Below, piece by piece: positions 25,351-34,802 of a DNA stretch of 64,000 nt. Position numbers and translations under genes: made by a program. This DNA is from Chitinophaga pinensis (lineage in GTDB: Bacteria > Bacteroidota > Bacteroidia > Chitinophagales > Chitinophagaceae). Location: assembly GCA_902167325.1 (NCBI GenBank), contig LR632930.1, positions 2,046,001 through 2,110,000 of the forward strand. The letters run 5' to 3'. Every line of letters starts with the position of its first letter. Within the stretch, counting starts at the first letter, position 1. Under the pieces are notes generated by a model, which did no database searches, was not told where the DNA came from, and saw nothing but the letters and a program-made list of their open reading frames with translations.

Positions 25351-26745
25351 ATGAAACAATTTCTGTCGGAAGACTTCCTCTTACAAACCGAAACAGCACG
25401 GCGCCTGTATTTCGATTATGCGAAAGACATGCCGGTGATCGACTACCATAATCACCTCCCTCCGGATGAGATTGCCGTGAACAAAACCTTCGCGAACATG
25501 ACGGAGATCTGGCTGAAAGGCGACCATTACAAGTGGCGCGCCATGCGGGCCAATGGGGTTGCTGAAGACCTGATCACGGGTAATGCCGACGATTTCACGA
25601 AGTTCCGCGTATGGGCGGAAACGGTACCCTATACACTACGCAATCCCCTCTATCACTGGAGCGCCATGGAACTGAACAATCCATTCGGTATCCGCGAAAC
25701 ACTGAACAGGGATAACGCAGCCAAAGTATATGAGGCCTGCAATGCGCAGCTGCCGCAATATTCCACCCGCAACCTGCTCCATCATTTCAAGGTGAAGGCG
25801 CTTTGTACTACCGATGATCCTTCCGATTCACTGGAGCATCACATTGCTTTGCGGAAAGAAGGGTTCGATGTGAAAGTGCTGCCCACTTTCCGGCCCGATA
25901 AAGCCATGGCAACTGAAGACCCCGCGGTTTTCAAAGCCTATATGGAAAAGCTGGGAGCTGCTGCGGGGATAAATATCAAGTCATACGCAACACTGCTGGA
26001 CGCGCTTAAAAACCGCCACGATTACTTCCATGCAGCCGGCGGCCGCCTTTCCGATCACGGACTCAATTATTTCGTGTATAGTGATTTCACAGATGCTGCG
26101 CTGGAACAGGCATTTGCAGATGTGATGGCCGGAAAGCAGCTGGAGGATAAAGATGCAGTCATGTTCAAATCCGCCACACTCCACTTCATCTGCCAGTGGA
26201 ACCATGAAAAAGGCTGGGTGCAGCAATTTCACGTAGGCGCCATCCGTAATAACAACAGCCGCTTGCTGACAAAGCTGGGGGCCGATGCAGGTGTGGATTC
26301 CATCGGCGACTGGTCCATGGCAGCAGCCATGAGCCGCTTCTTCGACCGCCTCGATAAAGACGACAGGCTGGCAAAGTCAGTCGTTTACAACCTGAACCCT
26401 TCCTTCAACGAAGTATTCGCCACCATGGTGGGTAACTTCCAGGATGGCAGCGTGGCCGGTAAAATGCAGTTCGGCTCCGGCTGGTGGTTCATGGATCAGA
26501 AAGACGGGATGGAAAAACAAATGAACGCGCTTAGCAATATGGGCCTCATCAGCCGCTTCGTAGGTATGCTTACCGATTCACGCAGCTTTTTGTCGTACAG
26601 CCGCCATGAGTATTTCAGAAGAATATTGTGTAATTTGTTCGGCAACGACGCAGAGAACGGTGAACTGCCCGCCGATATTCCATGGCTGGGCAAAACGGTG
26701 CAAAACATATGCTATAACAACGCACAGGCGTATTTTAATTTTTAA
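25351..26745 (+). CDS. uxaC: Glucuronate (uronate) isomerase
   Basis: A 464-residue amidohydrolase-fold isomerase converting D-galacturonate to D-tagaturonate and D-glucuronate to D-fructuronate. His33 and His35 (DYHNHLPPDE) are the N-terminal metal-site histidines. The family stretches TTDDPSDSLEHH and PTFRPDKAM follow, and WWFMDQKDGMEKQ lies near the C-terminus. It starts 4 bases after uxaB and its stop codon overlaps the kdgK start. Confidence 0.96.
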   Translation: MKQFLSEDFLLQTETARRLYFDYAKDMPVIDYHNHLPPDEIAVNKTFANMTEIWLKGDHYKWRAMRANGVAEDLITGNADDFTKFRVWAETVPYTLRNPLYHWSAMELNNPFGIRETLNRDNAAKVYEACNAQLPQYSTRNLLHHFKVKALCTTDDPSDSLEHHIALRKEGFDVKVLPTFRPDKAMATEDPAVFKAYMEKLGAAAGINIKSYATLLDALKNRHDYFHAAGGRLSDHGLNYFVYSDFTDAALEQAFADVMAGKQLEDKDAVMFKSATLHFICQWNHEKGWVQQFHVGAIRNNNSRLLTKLGADAGVDSIGDWSMAAAMSRFFDRLDKDDRLAKSVVYNLNPSFNEVFATMVGNFQDGSVAGKMQFGSGWWFMDQKDGMEKQMNALSNMGLISRFVGMLTDSRSFLSYSRHEYFRRILCNLFGNDAENGELPADIPWLGKTVQNICYNNAQAYFNF

Positions 26746-27743
26746 TGCAACCAGTATCAGTCATCACTTTCGGAGAGATATTATTCCGCCTTTCGCCTGA
26801 ATGGGCGAATCACCGCGCAGCCATGTACGTAGGCGGTGCGGAAGCCAATGTAGCCGCAGCCCTGGGTACCTGGGGCAATACGGTGGCCTACATCAGTAAA
26901 GCTCCCGACAATGGCCTTTCCCGCCAGGCCATGGCACAGCTGGAAGCAGCAGGTATTGCCACCGACAGAATGCTGTGGGGCGGCGACCGCATCGGCACTT
27001 ATTACTTATCGCAGGGAGCGGATCTGAAGCACGCCGAAGTAGTGTACGACCGTAAATACTCCAGTTTCAGCGAGATACAGCCGGGAACGGTAGACTGGGA
27101 TGCCCTGCTGGAAGGAGCCAACTGGTTTCACTGGAGCGCCATTTCGCCCGCACTCAACGCCAATGCAGTACTGATCTGCCGCGAAGTGCTGGAGGCTGCT
27201 ACCCGTAAAGGCATGACCATCTCTACCGATCTGAACTACCGCAGCAAGCTCTGGCAATATGGGCAGTCGCCGCTGGATGTGATGCCTGCGCTGACGGAAT
27301 ACTGCCATGTGATCATGGGAAATATCTGGGCGGCAGATATGATGCTCGGGGTGCCTTTGAACAAGGACGCCGTAGGGGAGAACTCGAAAGAAGGATATCT
27401 GCAGGCGGCACGCGAATCAGCCGCAGCCATTATTGCCCGCTTTCCCAAGTGCGACCGGGTGGCGTTTACATTCCGGTTTTCGGAAGGCCCCACGCACAAC
27501 CAATATTACGCCGTGTATTACACCCGGGGCGAGTTGTTCGTGAGCCGGCAATATGAAACCAATGATGTGGTAGACCGGGTGGGCAGTGGCGACAGCTTTA
27601 TGGCAGGTCTCATTCATGCCAACCTGCATGGCTTTACTCCGCAGGAAGTAATTGGGTATGCTGCCGCAGCAGCTTATACGAAGCTGTTCAGGATGGGGGA
27701 TTTCAACCTCACACCCCGGGAAACAATTACGCAAATGATGTAG
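26745..27743 (+). CDS. kdgK: 2-dehydro-3-deoxygluconate kinase (PfkB family)
   Basis: A 332-residue sugar kinase that phosphorylates KDG to KDPG. The ribokinase fold is shown by the N-terminal GGAEANVAAALG motif and by GSGDSFMAGL at 280-289, with Asp283 as catalytic base. The ATG shares a base with the uxaC stop codon, implying translational coupling. Position between uxaC and eda supports KDG as substrate. Confidence 0.94.
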   Translation: MQPVSVITFGEILFRLSPEWANHRAAMYVGGAEANVAAALGTWGNTVAYISKAPDNGLSRQAMAQLEAAGIATDRMLWGGDRIGTYYLSQGADLKHAEVVYDRKYSSFSEIQPGTVDWDALLEGANWFHWSAISPALNANAVLICREVLEAATRKGMTISTDLNYRSKLWQYGQSPLDVMPALTEYCHVIMGNIWAADMMLGVPLNKDAVGENSKEGYLQAARESAAAIIARFPKCDRVAFTFRFSEGPTHNQYYAVYYTRGELFVSRQYETNDVVDRVGSGDSFMAGLIHANLHGFTPQEVIGYAAAAAYTKLFRMGDFNLTPRETITQMM

Positions 27744-27747
27744 AAAG

Positions 27748-28410
27748 ATGAAAACGCAACCAGATATAATTGTAAAAGCATTTGAAGACACGAAGGTGAT
27801 CCCGGTATTTTACCATGAAGATCCTGAAGTGTGTGCGGAAGTGATGAAAGCCTGTTATGCAGGTGGTATCCGCGTATTCGAATTTACCAACCGCGGGGAA
27901 GGCGCCCGTCAGAACTTCGCGCATCTGCGCGATCTGAAAACCGCTACCATGCCCGATATGCAGCTGGGCATCGGCACAATAAAAAATGCGGCAGACGCAA
28001 AAACGTTCACTGACATGGGGGCCGATTTTATCGTATGCCCGGTAGTGGACCCTGAAACCGCCGCTTACTGCAAATCTGCCGGCATCCTCTGGATACCGGG
28101 TTGTATGACGCCAACAGAGATCTCCATTGCGGAAAAGAACGGTGCACCACTGGTAAAACTCTTCCCGGGAAGCGCACTCGGTCCTGATTACGTAAAAGCC
28201 ATCAAACCACTGTTCCCCGGTCTGAAGTTTATGCCTACCGGTGGCGTGGAACCGGAAATTACCAACCTGAAAGCATGGTTCGGCGCAGGCGTTGTCTGCG
28301 TAGGTATGGGATCGAATCTCATCCCTAAAGAAACCCTGTCTAAAAAGGACTGGACAGGCCTGTCCGAAAAGATTAAGCAAACGTTTGCATTATTAAGGTC
28401 GTTTCAGTAA
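27748..28410 (+). CDS. eda: KDPG/KHG aldolase
   Basis: A 220-residue class I aldolase that cleaves KDPG to pyruvate and glyceraldehyde 3-phosphate. Glu45 lies in RVFEFTNRG and the Schiff-base lysine is Lys137 in PLVKLFPGS. The phosphate-binding PTGGVEPE follows. It starts 4 bases after kdgK. Its last codons contain a CG-centred palindrome that is probably an operator for the next gene. Confidence 0.95.
   Translation: MKTQPDIIVKAFEDTKVIPVFYHEDPEVCAEVMKACYAGGIRVFEFTNRGEGARQNFAHLRDLKTATMPDMQLGIGTIKNAADAKTFTDMGADFIVCPVVDPETAAYCKSAGILWIPGCMTPTEISIAEKNGAPLVKLFPGSALGPDYVKAIKPLFPGLKFMPTGGVEPEITNLKAWFGAGVVCVGMGSNLIPKETLSKKDWTGLSEKIKQTFALLRSFQ
28377..28388. promoter_or_regulatory. Putative LacI-family operator inside the end of eda
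   Basis: GCAAACGTTTGC is a perfect 12-bp CG-centred palindrome, identical to the core of the site in the uxaA/kduI gap. It lies 61 bases before the MFS transporter start and would allow separate control of that gene. Confidence 0.65.
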
Positions 28411-28449
28411 ATTGTTCTGTAATGATCATCCCTTAAACAATCAACTGAT

Positions 28450-29757
28450 ATGAATTCCACTGTAATTGGCCGGTATCGCTGGCGAATTGTCGCATTACTT
28501 TTCTTTGCCACAACCATATGTTATATCGACCGTCAGGTGTTGTCGATGATCTCAACTGATGAAACTTTTCAGAAAGATATTCTGGGGTTATCTGCCAATC
28601 ATGTGATGGAGGCTTCGGATCATGCGGACTTTAAGAAAGCACTCGGTAATACCGATGCTGCTTTCAAGATCGCATATTCACTGGGCTTCCTGATTGTGGG
28701 ATGGTTCCTCGACCGTATTGGCGTTCGCAAAGGCTTCCCGATTGCATTGGGCGTATGGAGCCTGTCGGGTATGCTCCACGGACTGGTAAAAAGTGCGGGG
28801 GGATTGATAGGTGCGCGGTTTGCATTGGGATTGGGAGAAGCAGGTAACTTTCCATCGGCCAATAAAACGATATCGGAGTGGCTGCCGCGAAAGGAGCGGT
28901 CGCAGGCTACCGGTATCATGAATGCGGGCGCCAACATAGGGGTAATTGCTACTGCACTGGCCGTTCCTTTTCTAAACTATCACTTTGGATGGAGGGTATG
29001 TTTTATTGTAACTGGGGCACTGGGTTTTATACTGATTGCATTCTGGATTAAAATGTACAGGAAGCCCCGTGAAAGCAAATCGCTCAGCGCGGCAGAGCTG
29101 GAATATATTGAAAGTGATAAGGAGCAGGACCCTCCGGGCAAAGTATCCTGGATAAGACTTTTCGGTTTCCGCCAGACATGGGCTTTTGCCGGCGCTAAAT
29201 TCCTTACCGACAGTGTATGGTATTTCTTCCTCACCTGGCTGCCGCTCTTCTTCTCCCGTAACAATACGCTCGATCAGAAGCTGGATATATCTTCCATAGG
29301 ATTCACCTTTGTTTTCATCTATATCATTTCTGATATCGGCAGTATCTTCTTCGGATGGCTGACCACCAAATTCCTGAAGAACGGCTGGTCGCTGAACCGC
29401 GCCCGTAAAACCACACTGGTCATCTGCGGACTTTGTGCTTTACCGATCTTCTATGCGGCCTTTACCGGCAGCTACTATGTGGCAGTGGGCATCATTGCCC
29501 TCGGTACTGCAGCCCACCAGGGCTTCTCATCCAACATCCTCACCATGCCCGGCGATCTCTTCCCGAAATATGCCGTTGGTTCCGTAACCGGTATTGGGGG
29601 GACGCTCGGTGGCATTGCAGGCGCTATGATGACCTGGTACGCCGGACATACAGACAGCTATGTTCCCTTCTTCATATACGGCAGCACTGCCTACCTGGTG
29701 GCCACACTCGTGATCCACTTATGTGTACCTAAAATGGAGCGTGCGGAAATAGCGTAA
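28450..29757 (+). CDS. exuT: MFS transporter, hexuronate (ExuT-like)
   Basis: A 435-residue 12-helix major facilitator of the anion:cation symporter group. The loop 2-3 motif reads GWFLDRIGVRKGFPIAL, and the NAGANIGVI stretch after RSQATGIM is characteristic of hexuronate and related acid transporters. It lies 39 bases after eda, ends the catabolic operon and is followed by a strong terminator. Galacturonate or glucuronate import is inferred from the neighbouring enzymes. Confidence 0.9.
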   Translation: MNSTVIGRYRWRIVALLFFATTICYIDRQVLSMISTDETFQKDILGLSANHVMEASDHADFKKALGNTDAAFKIAYSLGFLIVGWFLDRIGVRKGFPIALGVWSLSGMLHGLVKSAGGLIGARFALGLGEAGNFPSANKTISEWLPRKERSQATGIMNAGANIGVIATALAVPFLNYHFGWRVCFIVTGALGFILIAFWIKMYRKPRESKSLSAAELEYIESDKEQDPPGKVSWIRLFGFRQTWAFAGAKFLTDSVWYFFLTWLPLFFSRNNTLDQKLDISSIGFTFVFIYIISDIGSIFFGWLTTKFLKNGWSLNRARKTTLVICGLCALPIFYAAFTGSYYVAVGIIALGTAAHQGFSSNILTMPGDLFPKYAVGSVTGIGGTLGGIAGAMMTWYAGHTDSYVPFFIYGSTAYLVATLVIHLCVPKMERAEIA

Positions 29758-29781
29758 GAATGTTTAATCTTTTAAAGGGAG

Positions 29782-29820
29782 AAACAGCACCACAGTAAAA
29801 AGTGGTGCTGTTTTTTTATT
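29782..29820 (+). terminator. Terminator of the uxaB-exuT operon
   Basis: AAACAGCACCAC and GTGGTGCTGTTT form a perfect 12-bp stem with an 8-base loop, followed by a T-run. Confidence 0.93.
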
Positions 29821-29830
29821 GGCTGCATTA

Positions 29831-29870
29831 TAAAAAAGAAGCGGCGGAGCCATTGCCCCGCCGCTTTTCT
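29831..29870 (-). terminator. Terminator of uxaA
   Basis: On the minus strand AAGCGGCGG and CCGCCGCTT pair around a 10-base loop, and a T-run (read from AAAAAA at 29833-29838) follows. It lies between two convergent genes, next to the plus-strand terminator. Confidence 0.85.
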
Positions 29871-29893
29871 ATTTTCATCTACGTTAGCACAGA

Positions 29894-31540
29894 TTAAAGG
29901 CTCACTCCGCGTTTCCAGGGAATGAAATCATCCTGGTGGAGGAGTTCGGCTTTGGTTACTTCTTCCCCGCTGGCCACTTTGATCACGTATTCGAGGATCT
30001 CTTCGCCCATTTGTGCAATGGTTTTTTCGCCACTGATAATGGTACCGGTATTGATATCGATGATATCCGGCATGCGTTGTGCTAGGCGGGTGTTGGTAGC
30101 CAGTTTAACAACAGGTGCAATGGGGTTGCCGGTAGGCGTGCCGAGACCTGTGGTGAACAATACTACGTTTGCACCGGAGCCTACTTCTGCGGAAGTTGAT
30201 TCCACATCGTTACCCGGTGTGCAAAGCAGGTTAAGGCCCGGTTTGGTTACGTATTCGGTATAATCCAATACATCGCGCACGGGAGATGTACCACCTTTTT
30301 TGGCAGCACCGGCAGATTTGATGGCGTCTGTGATGAGGCCGTCTTTAATATTGCCGGGTGAAGGGTTCATATAGAAGCCGGAGCCTACAGATTGTGCCTG
30401 GCTCTCGTATGCGCGCATGATGGTGATGAACTTATCGGCCGTAGCTTCTTCTTCACAACGGTTGATCAGTTCCTGTTCCACGCCACAAAGCTCAGGGAAC
30501 TCGGAGAGGATGGTGGTACCGCCCAATGCTACCAGCATATCGGATGTATGACCGATGGCAGGGTTTGCGGAAATACCACTGAACCCGTCGGAGCCGCCGC
30601 ATTCCAGACCAATAACGATCCTGGAGAGAGGGGCGGGCTTACGTTCCAGCTTATTGGCTTCCACGAGGGCAAGGAATGTATCACGGATTGCGTTGCTCAG
30701 CATGCTGAACTCTGAACCGCTTGTTTGCTGCTCGTATACCAGTACCGGCTTATTGAATTCCGGGTTGAGTTTTTTAAGTGATTCCTGCAGGATGGATACC
30801 TGTGCGTGCTGGCATCCCAGGCTAAGCACGGTAGCACCGGCCACATTGGGATGATGGATGTACCCGGCCAGCAGGGCGCAGAGGGCATCAGAATCCTGAC
30901 GGGTGCCGCCACAGCCACCTTCGTGGATAAGGAATTTTACACCGTCTATATTCGGGAATATCTCGCTGCGGGTATTGGCTTTCTGCGTTTCTGTTGCCTG
31001 ATAGGTTTTAATAGCGTCAAGATTGCCGCTTTTATATAAACTCACCAGGTCGTTCACCTGCTCATTATAAGCCTCCGTGGGTGCAAAACCGAGTCCTTTT
31101 TCGAAAGCAGTCTTAATAACGTTTACGTTCCTGTTTTCGCAAAAAACCATGGGGATCACCAGCCAGTAGTTACGGGTACCCACCTGTCCGTCTGCCCGGT
31201 GGAAGCCATTAAACGTGGCATTTTTCCATTTGGAGACATCCGGTGCCTGCCATTGGATGGAGGTATCTTTTTCGTGAAACGCATCAGCATCATGCTGAAG
31301 GTTTTTAACAGTGATAGGCTCGCCGGCCGGAATATCAGTCACGGCTTTACCTACCAGTACTCCGTACATCAGCACGGGATCGCCGGAATGGAGCGGCCTG
31401 AATGGAAATTTATGTTTGGCGGGAACGTTTTGCAGCAATTGGATCGATGTGCCATTGAAGTCTATCTGCCGGCCTGCCGGTAGATCCTGTAAAGCCACCA
31501 GCACATTGTCTTTCGGGTGAATCTGAAGAAAGGTATTCAT
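29894..31540 (-). CDS. uxaA: Altronate dehydratase
   Basis: A 548-residue iron-dependent lyase converting D-altronate to KDG. The N-terminal SAF-like domain (about 1-90, ending PITVKNLQHD) is fused to the large catalytic domain. Recognisable stretches are GTRNYWLVIP, HEGGCGGTRQDSDA, ECGGSDGFSGISANPA and LLCTPGNDVESTSA. It is transcribed away from kduI from a shared gap that carries the palindromic operator, so it is probably co-regulated with both uronate operons. Confidence 0.95.
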   Translation of the reverse strand: MNTFLQIHPKDNVLVALQDLPAGRQIDFNGTSIQLLQNVPAKHKFPFRPLHSGDPVLMYGVLVGKAVTDIPAGEPITVKNLQHDADAFHEKDTSIQWQAPDVSKWKNATFNGFHRADGQVGTRNYWLVIPMVFCENRNVNVIKTAFEKGLGFAPTEAYNEQVNDLVSLYKSGNLDAIKTYQATETQKANTRSEIFPNIDGVKFLIHEGGCGGTRQDSDALCALLAGYIHHPNVAGATVLSLGCQHAQVSILQESLKKLNPEFNKPVLVYEQQTSGSEFSMLSNAIRDTFLALVEANKLERKPAPLSRIVIGLECGGSDGFSGISANPAIGHTSDMLVALGGTTILSEFPELCGVEQELINRCEEEATADKFITIMRAYESQAQSVGSGFYMNPSPGNIKDGLITDAIKSAGAAKKGGTSPVRDVLDYTEYVTKPGLNLLCTPGNDVESTSAEVGSGANVVLFTTGLGTPTGNPIAPVVKLATNTRLAQRMPDIIDINTGTIISGEKTIAQMGEEILEYVIKVASGEEVTKAELLHQDDFIPWKRGVSL

Positions 31541-31658
31541 GATATGCTAAAATAGATCATTTCGAAAACCTGCGTTAATACTATCGTCTGTATTCATGAT
31601 TAAATATTAACGCTCCCACAAAGGTACGAAAGCCCCTCCCAAGTGATGCTATTCTTTA

Positions 31659-31672
31659 TGCAAACGTTTGCA
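31659..31672. promoter_or_regulatory. Putative LacI-family operator in the uxaA/kduI gap
   Basis: TGCAAACGTTTGCA is a perfect 14-bp palindrome with the central CG typical of LacI-family sites. It lies between divergent uxaA and kduI. A LacI regulator gene is in the kduI operon. The same core recurs at 28377. Confidence 0.75.
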
Positions 31673-31675
31673 GAT

Positions 31676-31700
31676 CCGGAAGTTTCTTTATAACTTCCGG
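31676..31700 (+). other. Perfect hairpin next to the uronate operator
   Basis: CCGGAAGTT and AACTTCCGG form a 9-bp stem around a 7-base loop, starting 4 bases after the operator. It lies in the probable leader of kduI. There is no T-run. It may be a leader structure or a second protein-binding palindrome. Confidence 0.5.
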
Positions 31701-31761
31701 TCCCGTTCCACGGTTGTCATTTTCATTACGATCACGCATTTATCAAAAACATCAATTATTC

Positions 31762-32604
31762 ATGAGCACGCATATCGAAACCAGGTACGCCAGCAGTCCT
31801 GCTGAAGCCAAATCCTGGGACACTGCCCAGGCGCGCGAAGCCCTGCTGATCCCATCACTGTTTGAAGCAGGACAGGTAAAGCTGGTTTATAGTCATTACG
31901 ACCGTTTCATCACCGGCGGCGCCATGCCGGCAGGGGCACCCCTCCGCCTAGAAGCCCCCGATACGCTGAAAGCAGACTATTTCCTGGAACGCCGTGAACT
32001 GGGTATCATTAACGTAGGCGCTGCCGGCACCGTAACCGTTGACGGAGAAGTATTTGAACTGGCCCATAAAGAAGCCCTGTACATCGGCAAAGGGAAAAAA
32101 GAAGTGATTTTCGCCAGCGCAGGCACAACAGCGCCTGCCCTTTTCTACCTCAACTCCACCCCGGCGCATATGACCTACCCCACCCGCCGTGTAACAAAGG
32201 CAGAGGCGGAAGTAGTTACCCTCGGGGCGCAGGAAACTGCCAATCACCGCACAATCAATAAGTTACTCGTTAATTCCGTAATCCCCACCTGCCAGCTGCA
32301 AATGGGAATGACGGAGTTGAAACCCGGAAATACCTGGAATACCATGCCGGCCCACACCCACGACCGCCGTATGGAAGTTTATTTCTATTTCGAAGTGCCC
32401 CAGGGCCAGTCGGTTTGCCACTTCTGGGGGCAGCCGCAGGAAACACGCCATATCTGGATGCAGAACAACGAGGCCGTGATTTCCCCTCCCTGGTCTATCC
32501 ACTCCGGTTCAGGCACCAGCAACTATACCTTCATCTGGGGCATGGCTGGCGAAAACCTCGATTACGGGGATATGGACCATTGCGCTATTACCGAATTAAG
32601 ATAA
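31762..32604 (+). CDS. kduI: 5-dehydro-4-deoxy-D-glucuronate isomerase
   Basis: A 280-residue cupin-fold isomerase. It converts 4-deoxy-L-threo-5-hexosulose uronate, released from unsaturated uronides, to 2,5-diketo-3-deoxygluconate. The start MSTHIETRYASSPAEAKSW at 31762 fits family alignments better than an upstream ATG at 31714. The metal-binding motif is PAHTHDRRMEVYFYFE, and the C-terminus has the IHSGSGTSNYTFIWGMAGEN signature. It ends 2 bases before the GH105 gene. Confidence 0.96.
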   Translation: MSTHIETRYASSPAEAKSWDTAQAREALLIPSLFEAGQVKLVYSHYDRFITGGAMPAGAPLRLEAPDTLKADYFLERRELGIINVGAAGTVTVDGEVFELAHKEALYIGKGKKEVIFASAGTTAPALFYLNSTPAHMTYPTRRVTKAEAEVVTLGAQETANHRTINKLLVNSVIPTCQLQMGMTELKPGNTWNTMPAHTHDRRMEVYFYFEVPQGQSVCHFWGQPQETRHIWMQNNEAVISPPWSIHSGSGTSNYTFIWGMAGENLDYGDMDHCAITELR

Positions 32605-32606
32605 TC

Positions 32607-34784
32607 ATGGATATGATCACTACCTGGAAGAAATGGTGCCTCGCCGGCATCATCAGCGCCGGAATAACCATGCCTGTTTTTGCTCAGGAAAGGCTGGTGC
32701 CCGATACCATCTTCTCGTATATGAAAAAGGTGAACGACTGGCAGTTCAAAAACCTGGAGCGCAAAGGCTGGACATGGTCTAAATGGGACTGGACCAACGG
32801 CGCCCTTTATGCAGGCGCCTTCTCCTATGCCGAAATCGCCAACGACCCGGTGAATATGGAACGCCTGCTCAGGATTTCAGAAGATAATGGCTGGAATACA
32901 GGTCCACGCAGACTTTTTGCGGACGATTATTGCGTGGGCCAGCTCTATTCGCAACTATACCGCATATACGGAGAAGAGCCTATGATCCGCCGCTGGCGGT
33001 CACTGGCCGACAGTATAGGCCGCCTTCCGCACGACGAATCCCTCGAATGGAAAAACCATATCCATATGCGCGAATGGGCCTGGTGCGATGCGCTCTTTAT
33101 GGGCCCCCCTGCTTTAGCGTACCTTTCCACCGCCACCGGCAACCCTTCCTATCTCGAAACTGCCGTGAAGCTCTGGTGGAAAACGTCGGACTACCTGTAC
33201 AACAAAAACGAACGCCTGTATTACCGCGACGCACGTTACTTCGATAAAAAAGAAAGCAACGGTAATTCCGTATTCTGGAGCCGTGGCAACGGCTGGGTAA
33301 TGGGTGGCCTCGTGCGCATGCTCAGCAATATGCCCGCCTCTCATCCTTCAAGGCCCGCATTCGAAAAGCAATTCAAAGAAATGGCCACACGCCTCGCCGC
33401 CCTGCAGCATGCAGATGGTACCTGGCACGCGGCCCTGCTGGATATGGACAATTACCCCTCGAAGGAAACTTCCGGCACCGGGTTTTTCCTCTATGCCATG
33501 GCATGGGGTGTGAACAATGGCCTGCTGCCGAAGAAGGACTTCCGCCCCGTGATGGTAAAAGCCTGGAATGCGCTGCAGTCCAGCGTGCATACCGATGGTA
33601 AGCTGGGTTTTGTGCAAAAGATCGCAGACTCTCCCGGTAAAACTACCTTCGATGATACAGAGGTTTATGGTGTAGGGGCCTTCCTGCTCGCCGGTACCGA
33701 ATTGTTGAAAATGACCCTGGCGGAACAGAAGTTCCCCATTACCGTGGAGCTGCATAACCCTGCAGGAGCCTCCGGCGGACTGGTGGAGCTGGACTACGCC
33801 ATGGTAGCTGCTAAATGGAGACCCCTTCGCAAAGGGCCTTTCCGGATCATCAACGCAATTTCCGGGAAAGAAATCGCCTATCAGCTCATTACCGAAGGCG
33901 GTAAACAACCCGTGAAGATCCTGCTGGATGCTCCGTTAGCACCCGGTGCACGGGCAGTGCTTACTTTCACGGAAGGTATGCCGGCACCCGTGGAAACGAA
34001 GACCTATGGCCGTTTCATTGCAGAACGCCTCGATGATTTTGCCTGGGAAAACAACCGCGTGGGCTTCCGTATGTACGGTCGCGCCCTCGAAGCACAGCCC
34101 AAACACAATGCTTACGGGGTAGACTTCTGGAATAAACGCACGGAAAAGATGATCGTCAACAGCTGGTACAAACGCACCAATTACCATAAAGACGAAGGCG
34201 AAGGGCTGGACGGCTACAGCGTAGGATTTACCCTTGGAGCAGGCGGCATCGCACCATATACGAAAGACAGCATCTGGTATTCCCGCAACTATGTATCCCA
34301 TCGCATGCTCGACAGCGGCGCCCTCCGCACCACGTTTGAGCTGGGTTACGAGCCATGGAACGTGAACGGGCAGCAGGTAAGCGTTACAAAAAAGGTTTCC
34401 ATCGACGCACATGCACAGCTGTCGCGCATGGAAGTTACCTACACCGCACCGCTCACCGCGGCAGTGGGCATTGTGAAAAGACCCGCCCCGGGAACGGAAT
34501 ACTTTGGTGAGAAAGACGGGGTGATGGGCTACTGGGAACCCGCCTCCGCGAAAGACGGTACCACCGGCATCGGCGTGGTGGTGGCTACGCCAGTGAAAGA
34601 GATGGCCATGGAAAAAGGGCATCTGCTTTCCATTGTGCCTACGGGTAAAGACAATAAAGTAGTGTACTACACCGGTGGTGCCTGGGATAAAGCAGGGTTG
34701 ATCACCACTTCCCGAGAATGGTTCCAATACCTGCGGGAGCAGGCACAGCGGCTGAAGCAACCCGTTCAGGTACGGATTTATTAA
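32607..34784 (+). CDS. GH105 unsaturated uronyl hydrolase fused to a DUF4861-like domain
   Basis: A 725-residue exported protein with the signal ending TMPVFAQE near residue 24. Residues of about 30-380 form an (alpha/alpha)6 barrel of the YteR/YesR type, with RRLFADDYCVGQLY, MREWAWCDALFMGPP and FWSRGNGWVMGGL marking the active-site region. Residues of about 400-725 resemble DUF4861. The enzyme should remove unsaturated galacturonosyl residues from pectin or rhamnogalacturonan fragments in the periplasm, feeding kduI. The ATG at 32607 follows the kduI stop by 2 bases; a longer in-frame extension would run inside kduI and is rejected. Confidence 0.88.
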   Translation: MDMITTWKKWCLAGIISAGITMPVFAQERLVPDTIFSYMKKVNDWQFKNLERKGWTWSKWDWTNGALYAGAFSYAEIANDPVNMERLLRISEDNGWNTGPRRLFADDYCVGQLYSQLYRIYGEEPMIRRWRSLADSIGRLPHDESLEWKNHIHMREWAWCDALFMGPPALAYLSTATGNPSYLETAVKLWWKTSDYLYNKNERLYYRDARYFDKKESNGNSVFWSRGNGWVMGGLVRMLSNMPASHPSRPAFEKQFKEMATRLAALQHADGTWHAALLDMDNYPSKETSGTGFFLYAMAWGVNNGLLPKKDFRPVMVKAWNALQSSVHTDGKLGFVQKIADSPGKTTFDDTEVYGVGAFLLAGTELLKMTLAEQKFPITVELHNPAGASGGLVELDYAMVAAKWRPLRKGPFRIINAISGKEIAYQLITEGGKQPVKILLDAPLAPGARAVLTFTEGMPAPVETKTYGRFIAERLDDFAWENNRVGFRMYGRALEAQPKHNAYGVDFWNKRTEKMIVNSWYKRTNYHKDEGEGLDGYSVGFTLGAGGIAPYTKDSIWYSRNYVSHRMLDSGALRTTFELGYEPWNVNGQQVSVTKKVSIDAHAQLSRMEVTYTAPLTAAVGIVKRPAPGTEYFGEKDGVMGYWEPASAKDGTTGIGVVVATPVKEMAMEKGHLLSIVPTGKDNKVVYYTGGAWDKAGLITTSREWFQYLREQAQRLKQPVQVRIY

Positions 34785-34802
34785 ATTTGAAAAACAGGCA
34801 TT

